Shown: one piece after another, positions 11,761 to 21,972 of the stretch | Layout of the letters: every line of letters begins with the position of its first letter | Numbering within the stretch: position 1 is the first letter of the stretch | Source: Cercis canadensis | Lineage: Eukaryota; Streptophyta; Magnoliopsida; Fabales; Fabaceae | Reading direction: 5' to 3' | Assembly (NCBI GenBank): GCA_003255065.1 | Contig: QAOA01000324.1 | Coordinates: 17,409-81,408 of the forward strand | Length of the DNA stretch: 64,000 nucleotides | The notes under the pieces: model-generated | Told to the model about the DNA's origin: nothing | The model's input: only the letters and a program-made list of their open reading frames with translations | The model's database searches: none | Program-made: the position numbers and the translations under genes

Positions 11761-12180
11761 GGAGAAATTTTTGCTTTTCTGAAAATGGTGACATAATATT
11801 ATTTATGCTGTCGAGATATTTTTAATAAGATGAATAATTAATATTTAATTAACATGAGATTGTCATATTAAATAGGATCCGGATCCCATTTTAGTAGAGT
11901 TATATAAAGTTTTAGTGAATTTAGCTAAATACACAAATATACTGAAGGTAATAAAAACTTGGTTTGGATACTCCAATGCCTTCTACATATTTTTGATGTT
12001 ATATTAAGTCACATTGAGCTGGGACGACAAAATTTGAATTATATAACAAATAATTTAAGTGAGCTCGGTGAAACTCAATTTATAGCAAATATTCTAAGGT
12101 GATAAAATGACATAATATATTATGCAAATAAACTCAAATTGCTAACGATATGAAGTAATGATATTTATATAACTACTTAT

Positions 12181-12545
12181 AGGACATTTGGTACATTGAA
12201 TCGTGATTCTATTCCTTAGTAATGACAATTTCTATGTTTGGTAACAAAAAAGGAGCTTGAAATGGCAATTTCATTCCGGCCTTCATTACACAAAAGTGGG
12301 AATGACCATTCCTACCTTGAGAAATGAGAATGGCAATTCCATGACTCTCAGAATGAGTATAAATTTTTCTTTTCTAACCTGTCCTCATTCATTTTACAAA
12401 ATAGCTTAAGGTATCTTTATAATAAAACGTACCTAAAATCATGCGCTAAATAAAGGAGTATTTGTGTATTTTAGTATAGATTTATTCCATGTATCAAACA
12501 ATAGAAAGGCATGGAAAGCCACTCCATTCCTAGAATTAAGGAATT
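12181..12545. mobile_element. ATTCC-rich non-autonomous repeat, truncated copy
   Basis: Starts GGACATTTGGTACATTGAAT and carries repeated GGAATGRYNATTCC-type words. The same wording and order occur at 38,330-39,014. Its right part (ATTCCATGTATCAAACAATAG, GGAAAGCCACTCCATTCCTAG) runs straight into the receptor-like gene fragment, and its far terminus is missing. Family type (hAT or other) not determined. Confidence 0.65.
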
Positions 12546-13230
12546 TAAAGGAATGATGAATGCTGGTGATGCAGCAACTGGTCTGCAATATATGAGTAAT
12601 TCCACATATTATTCGGTGGTCATCACAATGAAAGGGACTCAAATGGAGTTACAAAGGATCTTAACTAGTTTTGCAACTTTTGATTTATCAAATAACATGT
12701 TTGAAGAGGAGATTCCAAATGTCTTAGGAAAGATAGTTTCACTTAAAGGGCTTAACCTTTCACATAATAGAATCATTGGCTACATTCCCCAATCATTTAG
12801 AAATGTGGTAAACCTGGAATGGTTAGATCTCTCATCAAACAAGATCAAGGGTGAGATTCCTATGGCATTGACACTTCTGAAATTTCTTGCTTTGTTGAAC
12901 CTCTTGCAGAACCAGCTTGAGGGAATAATACCTCAAGGGAAACAGTTCAATACATTCCCAAATGATTCCTATTCTGGAAATCCCAGGCTATGTGGATTTC
13001 CTTTGTCAAAGAAATGGAGCAAGGATGAAGAAGAGCAACCACCATATTCATCAACCTTTCATAATGAAGAAGAATTGGGATTCGGTTGGAAACTTGTAGC
13101 ATTGGGATATGAATGTGGAATGGTATCTGGAGTGTTTATGGGATATGTTGTTTTCTCTACGAAACCTCGATGGCTTCTAAGGATTCTTGTAGATTATTAT
13201 GGTGTGCTTCTTGTGACTTCATTCTCTTAA
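12511..13230 (+). pseudogene. Receptor-like protein (LRR-RLP) 3' end, 5'-truncated
   Basis: The 239-codon open frame holds the C-terminal part of a Cf-9-type receptor-like protein, a plasma-membrane immune/developmental receptor without a kinase. In order: the island-like region with SVVITMKGTQMEL (~34-46); three to four extracellular LRRs (FATFDLSNNMFEEEIP, LKGLNLSHN, LEWLDLSSNKIKGEIP, LLNLLQNQLEGIIP; ~53-145); the capping motif NPRLCGFPLS; an acidic stretch (KDEEEQ); a membrane segment (ALGYECGMVSGVFMGYVVF); and a short basic tail (KPRWLLRILV). Full-length family members have about 800-1,000 residues, so only the last quarter is here. The first ~12 codons come from the flanking ATTCC repeat, so the start codon is supplied by a transposon. 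No promoter or signal peptide is visible. Probably dead, though the reading frame is still clean, which suggests recent truncation. Confidence 0.88.
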
Positions 13231-13682
13231 TATCATAATATGATCTAGTACATCTCTTAGTACGAATAGGAATGTCGCTTAACTTTTTGTGATAGACTTC
13301 TATAGCAGTTGTTTGAACTGGAGGTGAATTAATCATCAAATGTATGTGTACTACCCTTCAAAATAAAAACAATGTCAACTCTTGAGTTCAACGGTCTTCC
13401 ATTCATTAGTATTCAGATCACAGTATATCTAAATATCTTAATTGGACCAATTTTGTGGCATAACTACATGAAATCACAAGCTCATTAAAGCCTCTATGTC
13501 ATTATTTTTTTATTTTTGGTGGAAGCCTATATGTCATTGTTGTTTTGCCAATTAATGAGCATGCTATATATCATTCTCTCTATATATAAATTATAGGGAG
13601 CGACTATTTTCATATCCTATTTTGTTAATGTCACACTCTATTTAATGTCTAATTATTATAGACTAAATTACCCAAATTCTAA
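13231..13682. other. Intergenic, no gene recognised
   Basis: AT-rich DNA after the receptor-like fragment. It probably includes its old 3' UTR. A TATA-rich stretch is at 13,565-13,600. Confidence 0.5.
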
Positions 13683-13691
13683 AAAGTTTTA

Positions 13692-13960
13692 GAGTAAAAC
13701 CTTATTTTAGTCCTTGGAAAATGCAGTCACTGACAAATTCATCTTCCAAAAATTTTCGGTGACAAATTAGTTCTTGAATTATTATTCCGTTGGATAAATC
13801 GGTCCTTAAATATCACTAACGGGACCTTACCGGATGACTAATTTGTCTGACGGAATAATAATTCAAAAACTAATTTGTCACCGAAAATTTTTGGAGACCG
13901 AATTTGTCAATGGNTTTGTCAATGGCTACATTTTTTAATGACTAAAAAAGGGTTTCACTC
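13692..13960. mobile_element. MULE-type MITE with 9-bp target duplication
   Basis: The ends are GAGTAAAACC and its inverse; the arms (13,692-13,805 and about 13,840-13,960) form a long hairpin. The flanking 9 bases AAAGTTTTA are identical (13,683-13,691 and 13,961-13,969), the hallmark of Mutator-like elements. It shares its terminal sequence with the Pack-MULE at 42,584. The N at 13,914 sits inside an 11-base duplication (TTTGTCAATGG), so the right arm is slightly misassembled. Confidence 0.88.
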
Positions 13961-14250
13961 AAAGTTTTATCTCTTAAAAAAATATAAAAAGTTTTACATA
14001 TTGAATTAAGTATAAGGTATGATTATGTAAATAAATGATATTACTAATTTATTACATAGGGGATAATTTTGTTTATATAATAAGTTTTTAATAAATAGGG
14101 TGTGACATTAGTAATAGTAAGTGTGAAAATAGCAATTCCCAAATTATATTGTTTTACTTTTTACTTTCTTATGCTACTAAAAGAACAGAACTCATATCAA
14201 ATGAAGAGAAAAACAAAAAAACTCAAATTAATGAGTAATGCTACTTAGTT

Positions 14251-15170
14251 AAAGTTTAATTTACTCTATTCAACTTTGGGTCGTGTACAATTTACCCCTA
14301 AATGTTTAAAAACATGCCAAAAAAAAAACCTTATACTTTTAAAATGTGTAAAAGACCTCCTTTTGCCAAACAAACATTATTTTTAAACAGAAAACATGAT
14401 GTGCAAGTCATGTGATCATCTTTGCCTTCCAAAAATCTGTCTCTGTAATTTTTTATCATTTTTCCCTCCCTTCATTAACCTTACCATATCAAACAAACCA
14501 AACAATCTCAAGAGCTAATAACAGATACTGACTGTAGTGTTTCTACTGCTCAAAGTGCGTACCCCATGCTTCCACAGTGGTTTCTCTTCTGGGCTCTGCA
14601 GATTTGTTGTTGTTATTGGGTTGTACTGATTTCTATCCTCGAACCCAAATTTGGGGTCAGAATTAGGTTCTTCATCTGATATTCTTGTGCAATTATCTAG
14701 TTCTACCAGCTTTCTCATTTTGTGCAGGCTCTTTTATCTCATTTCTGAATTATTTTGTAGTGAGAGAAAGTTGGAAAAGATAGGATGTGGGACAAGTCCG
14801 AAGTATTGGAGGCTGTGTTGAAGCAAGGTGTGTGGATTTGGTAATAGATCTGAAGCACTTGAAGCCTTTGTTGGTTGCCTATGTTCTGTGCTCACTTTGT
14901 TTCATTGATAGTCTCTTTGGTTATGTTTTTCAACTTAATTTGTGAATGCAGGTTTTCAACTTTTTACAATGACTCTCTCTTACGCAGGTTTTTGGGCGGG
15001 GAAGATGATCACATGTCTTGCACGTGATGTTTGCCATCCAAAAATAATGTTTGTCCGACAAAAGGAGATTTTTTACACATTTTAAAACTGTAAGAGGTTT
15101 TTTTGCACGTTTTAAAATACTTGAGGTAAATTGCACATGACCCAAAGTTAAAGAGGGTAAATTGAACTTT
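14251..15170. mobile_element. Long-TIR MULE-like element, possible Pack-MULE
   Basis: Two ~190-base arms (14,251-14,440 and 14,995-15,170) are inverted copies sharing CAACTTTGGGTCRTG, AACATTATTTTT and CATGTGATCATCTT. The ~550-base interior is GC-richer than the surroundings. It holds a 67-codon minus-strand frame (14,515-14,718, MRKLVELDNCTRISDEEPNS...) of coding-like composition. No transposase was seen. The interior may be a captured host-gene piece, but the family was not recognised. Target duplication not resolved. Confidence 0.75.
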
Positions 15171-16276
15171 TTCCAAAAGTTAACATTGTGTTAAAATTGT
15201 AATATAGTTGTTAGATGAAAAAAATGATAAGAACTACATATTTATCCAATAGAAGTTACAATTTCATATTATTCTAGTAGCAATTTCAGCAGTAAAATTA
15301 TGACTCAGTGTAGACACCGTATTTTGTCTAGGACCTTTTTCAATTTGTTTGATTTTGTTTGAAAAAATTAATATAATTACAAAGTGTGGAAAATTATTTT
15401 AATTTAGCTTCCTTTCAATTTTTTGTAAGTTTTTATTTATTAATTGTTAAGTACCTTTCAAAAAAATAAAAGGAGCAAAAATGGGAATATGAGATAAGCA
15501 TGTAAAGCATGCTTCTTAAAAAAAGGGAAAAGAAAAAAAAAGTTACATGGATAAGATTTAAAGAGATAGAAGAGATATTTTGGTAATTTGTCCAAAGGGG
15601 TATTTTTGAAAAAAAACAAAAAGATATTGTAACCCTAAATGGGCTTCACCGTCCATTTCAAAATAAAGGAATGGGGTGCCTTGTTAGCACAAGGCTAAAA
15701 GAGAAGGTGAAATAAACAAACAAAAAAAAAAAGGGAAAAGAGGCCTGTGGATGGAAGAGAAAGAGTTAGAGAGAAAAGAAGAAAAAGACAAAAATGTAAG
15801 TGAGAGCATGAAAAAAAAAATGAAAAAAAAAAGATAAAGAAAGGGAGAAAGGAGAGACCCAACGGGTAAAGGCATGAAAGAAAGAAATAGAGGGAGACCC
15901 AATGGATAAAGAGAATAGAAGGGAGGCCATCGTGTAAGAGCTAGAGAAAAAAAAAAATAGTAAGAGCAAGAGGAAAGAGAATAGAGAGAACCCAAAGGAA
16001 AAATAGAGGAAAATAGAAGAAAGAGAGCTAGAGAAAGATAGGCCTAGAGAGAGACCAAGGAGGATAACCAAAAGGAAAGTTTAAAGAAAAAAAGATCAAA
16101 ACCTAGCCAAGGTATGCTTCTTTTTGCCTAATACTCTCATTTTTTTTTTGTTTATGATTTCAAAGTTATAAGGTGTTTAGATGTGAGATTTTGATTAGTT
16201 TTATCATACTCTACTCTCTATTTTGTTCCCTCCTTTTGTTATTTAGTTTATTTAACTTGTGGGTTCTTCATTATTT

Positions 16277-17120
16277 ACTTCATTTTTCTTTATTTTTCTC
16301 TTCAATTATACATGATACTTGAAGCCTAGAAGGGGTAAAAATATTTGGAGTAGAAGAGTTTCATATTTGGTTTATGTATTTCTATTACTTCATTTTTCTT
16401 TATTTTTCTCTTCAATGATACATGATACTTGAAGCCTAGAAGGGGTAAAAATATTTGGAGTAGAAGAGTTTCATATTTGGTTTATGTATTTCTCTATTTA
16501 GTTTCTTGTATTTATTTATTTATTTCTCATTTTTGGTTCTTCATTATTTACTTCATTTTTCTCTATTTTTCTCTTCAATGACCCATGATAATTGAAGCCT
16601 AGAAAGGCTAAAAATATTTGGGGTAGAAGAGTTTCATATTTAGTTTATGTATTTCTCCATTTAATTTCCTATATTTATTTATGCATTTTTTTTTATTTCT
16701 CATTTTTGGTTCTTCACTTTTTTTTTTTTTTTTTTTTTTNTGCAAAGGTTTATTGTCTATTATCTTCTCCTATATGTTGGTATTGTTTTTTGTTATTTGG
16801 GTTTTTGTTTTTTTTGTGGTATTGGTTCTCGTTTCTCTTGCCTGTATTTCCTTTTGGTCAAATAGTGAGAACTCATACTTGACTTTTCTTGTTACTACTA
16901 CTTTCTTATTTAGTTTTATCTATTTATTTATTCATACATTTGCTTTGCTTTCTCTCTCTCTCTCACTCTCTTTGTTGGTTCTTCCTTTTACACAAAGGTT
17001 TAGTGTCTATTATTTTCTCTTACACGTTGGTCATGTTTTTGATGCTTGGGTTCATTCCTTTAATGTTGTTGATTCTTGTTCCCTTGCATTTATTCTCTTT
17101 TGGGTCAAATAGTCAAAACT
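16277..17120. repeat. Tandem repeats inside the long LTR
   Basis: A unit beginning ACTTCATTTTTCT and containing GAAGCCTAGAA occurs at 16,277, 16,387 and 16,550. A second set (AAAGGTTTATTGTCTATTAT at about 16,745 and its relative at about 16,995) repeats with ~250-bp spacing. The single N at 16,740 lies in a poly-T run, so copy number here is uncertain. Confidence 0.75.
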
Positions 17121-20038
17121 TGTGGCTTTCTTGTCTTGTTATTGTTATTTGGTTTATGCACGTTGCTCTTTTTGTTTAATTCTTTCTTCTAACTTGGTCA
17201 TTTTGTTGTTTCTTTCTATGTGTGTTCCTTGCTCTTTCATTTTTATTGATCATGCATTATGATTTTTTGCTTTATCATTTTTGTTTCCTTTTTGTCTTTA
17301 TATTTCTATTTTTATTACTTTATATTATGTCTACGGTTTTGGTATTCAAGTGAATCTTATTTTTAAGTTAATGTTGGTCTTCTTGTTTATTTACATTATT
17401 GGCTAAGAGTTAAGTTTGGGTTACTGCCATTTCATTTTTATTATGGTTATATTGTGGTCATCTAGTTTTATTTGTTTTAAGCTACTACCTTATGTAATTA
17501 AAAAAAAAAAAAAGTGTGGTTTATCTTGTTTAATTGGCTGTTTCATTGTAGTTCAAGGGCTGTTTTGGTTTTTTTTTTTTATTATTTTTTGTTACTGTTT
17601 TGACCTTAAAATGTTGACTACTTTGGTCTATTTTTGTTACTGTTTTAATATTAAAATGGTGGTTGTTTATTGCTTGCTGTTTTTGGCATTATTTAGTGTT
17701 GTTTTAGTCTTATTTTTGCTTGCTGTGTTGATAATATTTTGTGTTGATTTTGGTCATTTTTGTTTGCTGTTTTGATGCTAAAAATGGGGAGGGCTGCCAT
17801 ATTTGATGTTGTAACTTCCATTTTCTTTTGATATTTGGAAATTTTCATTGAGCCTTCAATGTTGATGCTTGAGAATTTCAGCAAGTTGGGAATTTGATTT
17901 TGAAACATCAATCGGAAGCTTGGAGTTGGAAGAATGTCATTCCTTTTCTTTTTATTTTGAATGTAATTAAAATGCTATTCTCCGAGACAAATATTGTAAT
18001 ACTTATACTCATACATTTGCATAACATTTAGGAATGTGATTGGACGATTAATCTCCATAGGCCCCTTACTTATCATGGAAAGATAGAGCGATCAATCTGA
18101 ATATCGGGTGCCCACTCTATCCATCCTAGGTAAGGATAAGCATCACCTTGGAAACACTTTATATGATGAACGGGTGGAAGGATTATGACTCGTTAGTTGC
18201 ATGCATAGCACATTTAATTTTAGTTTCAATTGCTTTTTGTCATTTCTAGAATATTTGATATTTTATTATTTGTACGCATGTTTAGATCCTTATTTGAGAG
18301 CAATGGAAGACTAGAATGATCCATTTTTTGAAAACTTTGTTCTTTGATTTTTTGCATTAATCTAATTTCTTCCTTTTATATAAAAGAAAAAAAAACGTGA
18401 AAGAAATAGAAAAGGAAAAATGTTTTCTTTGTTTTAAAAATTTTGTTTCTTTTGTTTTCTCTAAAAGAACTACAAAGGCTTTGATCCCTAATTAGGGTAT
18501 GTAGGAGCTTGCAGAAGAAGCAAGCAAGTCTGATTTTAAATAAATTCCTCGTTTCATTTTCTTTCCTAATAAACAAAAATAATCATTTCATTTTTAATAT
18601 TGTATTCTCTTAGATAGCATAATAACGGCTCACGCCGCCCATTGGCTCACAAAGCTCCCTACTTCTGATAGGAGAGGCACTTAAGCTAGCTTGAGACATC
18701 TTTTACATTCATTATTTTTCTTATTTATATGTATATATGTATGTTATTTGTTTAGGGATAATATAAATACATTGTTGGTCATAACTAATTTGCACAATTA
18801 ATTTCGGATAACAGTCTATTAGATAGGTGTTGTGGGGTGCCTAACATCTTCCCCACACACAATAGACTCGCGAACCCTCTTTGGTTTGTAGATCAATTTT
18901 TTAAAAAAAAAATAAAAGAGGTTTTTCAATTGTTTCCCATTTTTTTTAATACAATTGATGGTGACTCCAAGTTTTTCCTTTGAAAAATAATCTTTTTTTA
19001 AAATTCCGTCATTCGCGTCGTAATGACATTTAGGTACGTTATAATAGTTTAGCGACTCCACTGGAGACTACTTGGAGAGTCAAGCCTCAAAAATTAGTTG
19101 TGTAAATTTAGTATGGCCGTTTGTATTTCGTTTATCCATTTGTTTGTTTATGCTATGTAATTTTGTTTATAATTCATTTGTATATGTATTCTATTGTTTA
19201 TTTATTTCTGCATTTTGTAGATAGTTATATCCTATTGCATATTTATCATGTATTTTCCATTGCAGGGGGTAGATGTAGGACGAGGTTTGTATGCTTTCCC
19301 TGCACACACAATACACCAACACTGCTACCTAACACATACTTTTGGCTCTATACCTGGGCTCCAGGTTCGCCTAGAATTAGAAGGGAGTCTAGTGTTGTCA
19401 CCAAAGATATATGCTTTGGCAATTTACACGAAAGCTTTTGCTCAGATCATGTCTCATTCTACTAACTAGAGTAAACATGAGAGTTTGTCTCTTTGTCTAT
19501 CCATGCTAGTAAAGTGAGGTTTTTCACCATGTTGGTGGAGATGATCTGGGGACTTTTGACTATCTAGGATATTAGACATATGCAATCATGCACAACTAAT
19601 ATGAATTTAGAAATCCTACCTGTGTAAGGTTAGAACCTCGTTGTTAGGCTAGAACTCCTAACTTAGGATGTTCAACCATTTTCCTAGGACATTGGGGGAA
19701 ACACCTCTCTTGCGTTTCTTTATATGCATTAGTGTTCTTTTTTGGATGTTGTGTGTGTGCTTATCTTCTTTTATGTTTAGTTTCTTATTAATTTCATGTT
19801 TTCTTTTCAGAGAGTGCATTGATTTGATATTTGGTTCAACCATGAATAATATGAAATATTTTTCCAAAGATACCCATATTTCCCAAGCATTCATGCATCA
19901 TACAGAAACATAACAAGCCGTAGAAGGTGATTGTCTACCAAGAGGTCATGTTAGCTAGCTTCCCAAAAATTTTGTGGTTAAGGTGGAAGTCAATGATGTT
20001 GAGATCATTATGAGTACTATAGGAGGATTCCATTTGAT

Positions 20039-20545
20039 ATGCAAAGACATTTCCTTAAGGCTTACAGGAACATCTACGAGCTTACCAAGATCAAAGTGAA
20101 AGAAATGGGATTGATCGCTATGGTGCATTACTGGGACTTGACATATCGGTGTCTGACTTTCAAAGATCTTGATGCTACACCAACTTTGGAGGAATATGCT
20201 TATATGCTTAAATTGCCCTTAACACAAGGGAGCCAAGTGTACTCATATGGGAAGAATTTGGTATCTCTTGCTAGAATTGGGTCTAAATTGCTAGGCATAG
20301 ATGCAAATGAGGTAGAAGGTAGGATGCTTAAGAAGGAGGGTAATGGGTTTGTATGGCCAATGTCTTTCATAAAGAAGTATATGCAAAGCTTCTTAGAGCA
20401 AGAAAAGTGGATGGCTTTGAGTAAATTAGTGGCTTTGTCGATATATGGGTTGATTTTATTCCCTGCTATTAAAAACTCCATTAGTCAATTAGCCATGGAT
20501 ATTTATTTGAAAGTCGAACACAAGATAAACCCAGTACCCACCATG
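20039..20545 (+). other. DUF7745-like frame of the Tat element (fossil)
   Basis: The open frame resembles the plant transposon-associated family now called DUF7745. Wording such as HYWDLTYRCLTF, TPTLEEYAYMLKLP, LSIYGLILFP and KINPVPTM is in the family order. It lies about 1 kb after the primer-binding-like site, where Tat/Ogre elements carry an extra frame before gag. The family match ends where CACTA sequence begins (20,546). Assigned from remembered motif patterns, not a search. Confidence 0.6.
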
Positions 20546-20770
20546 CACTACCCGGGGTCGTACCTCCAAACTGCTCATACATTGCAATGTGCGTGTCAAC
20601 CTCGGGCTTAACATAAACAAGGGCAAAGATATTGGCTCGGTCTGAGACAGCTGAGCAACACTCTTCCCTTTGTCCTTCTTGAAGGGCCCAAATGCCAGAG
20701 ATGAACATTGTGAAGGGTCTGAAATCTGTAATACAAAAAAGTAATTAATTAAGCATAAATTAATAATACA

Positions 20771-21116
20771 ATAAATTAGCTAAACCCTAAACCCTAACTA
20801 CTAAACACTAACCCTTAAACCCTAAACCTTAAATCCCAAACTCTAAACTTCTAAACTCTAAACCCTTAAACTCTAAACTTTAAACCCTAAACTCCTAAAC
20901 TCTAAATCCCTACACTTTAAACCCTAAACCCTATCATTAACCATAACCCTTAAACCCCTAAACACTAACCTTAAACCATAATCCTAACCCTCTAAACTTC
21001 TAACCCTAACCCTTAAATCCCTATACCCTAACTCTAACCCCTAAACCCTTAAACCATAACTCTAACCCTAACCCTAAACCCCAAATTCCTAAATCTGAAA
21101 CCCTAAACCCTAAACC
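20771..21116. repeat. Degenerate telomere-like (CCCTAAA)n tract
   Basis: About 345 bases of variants of CCCTAAA (AACCCTAAAC, ACTCTAAACC, CCCTTAAA). They are too degenerate and too internal to be a chromosome end. It lies inside the CACTA-like segment. A mirrored tract (TTTAGGG sense) lies at 33,990-34,350. Confidence 0.85.
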
Positions 21117-21639
21117 AAAAATTAGACAAAGTCTCTCAAAAAACTTGAACAATCCAAGAATTCAAAATTTCACATAAATTATATAGGAACCCAGTCACAA
21201 AATAAAAATTCATTAAATAACTAGAATTAGCTAGCTGTATAGGTAAAAATTACACAACAATAAGAAAAATTACAAAACTAATTCTACACTATTCAAAAAA
21301 TTCAAAAAAAAATCTAGGATTATTTCACATCAATAATATAACAAAAAATCAACCTAATCTTAACAAATGATATCAAATTTATTATCAATTTCACTACCTA
21401 AATTCAGCCATAAACCTACACTATTTAGCTACATAAAAAAACAACTCCTATACTACCTAAAATCACCAACAAACATTCTAAAAAGATAAAACACATAATT
21501 TACATGCAAATTAATAGACAATTCCTCATAGAAAATGGTGGAGAAAGGTCTGGGAAGAGAAAGAGAGAACAAAGGGGAGGGAGTTTGGAGAAATTTTCAA
21601 AATAGAGGCTGCAGCTGCGCGAGGAAGATGAAACATAGA

Positions 21640-21960
21640 GTTTTTCACAGATTTTCTCATGAAATTTGTCCATGAAAAAAACTTTAAAATTTAAATTTTA
21701 AGTGAAACAGTGCGCAACATTTTTCTCATATACTTTCTCATGGAGTTATTACGTCATGAGAAAGTCCATGAGAAGATTTGATTTTTCTCGCAAACAATGT
21801 CTAGGAGAACACTAGCCACAATAATGATGATGGTTGGAATGTTTTTTCTCATGGATGCCTGTGTCCGTGGAAAAATCCTAATAGTCAAAAGTAGTAAGAA
21901 TTTCCATGAGAAATTGGGTGATTTTTTCACGGAATATTGTTCTGTGAGAAAAATCTCTTT
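21640..21960. repeat. Subterminal CATGAGAAA repeats of the CACTA element
   Basis: At least six copies of CATGAGAAA, TTTCTCATG or one-base variants lie between 21,650 and 21,920 in both orientations. Their placement beside the terminal CACTA end fits binding sites for the element's own DNA-binding protein. Confidence 0.7.
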
Positions 21961-21972
21961 TTTCTTGTAGTG

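Larger units (their letters stand above)
15309..20545 (+). mobile_element. Tat-lineage Ty3/gypsy LTR element, 5' part (fossil)
   Basis: The 5' LTR starts TGTAGACACCGTATTTTGTC at 15,309 and runs to about 19,046. It includes a stretch reading GGGGTGCCTAACATCTTCCC near 18,833-18,852, typical of Tat/Ogre LTRs. Next comes a primer-binding-like site GCGACTCCACTGG (about 19,049-19,061), then leader sequence and an open frame. The LTR is very long and carries internal repeats (16,277-16,600; about 16,738-17,120). The element is interrupted at 20,546 by CACTA-type sequence; gag, pol and the 3' LTR are not in the window beyond it. Broken; age not measurable without the second LTR. Confidence 0.75.
20546..21972. 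mobile_element. CACTA (En/Spm) element, deletion derivative
   Basis: The right terminus is TTTCTTGTAGTG at 21,961-21,972, i.e. CACTACAAGAAA inverted, the classic CACTA end. The last ~330 bases carry many TTTCTCATGG/CATGAGAAA words in both directions, as expected for subterminal transposase-binding repeats. The left side starts CACTACCCGGGG at 20,546, exactly where the LTR element's frame is lost. The two ends match only over CACTAC, and no 3-bp target duplication is seen (ATG against CTC), so the left end may be a rearrangement point. A minus-strand frame (20,708-20,481) could be an exon of its transposon gene, but I do not recognise the protein. Confidence 0.65.

Noticed and set aside
16592-17775. 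Several hydrophobic open frames rich in Phe/Leu/Ser
   Set aside because: They are by-products of T-rich, internally repeated LTR sequence, without a conserved domain.
20771-21116. Interstitial telomere from a chromosome fusion
   Set aside because: Too degenerate and enclosed by transposon sequence, and a similar tract lies inside an intron at 33,990-34,350.
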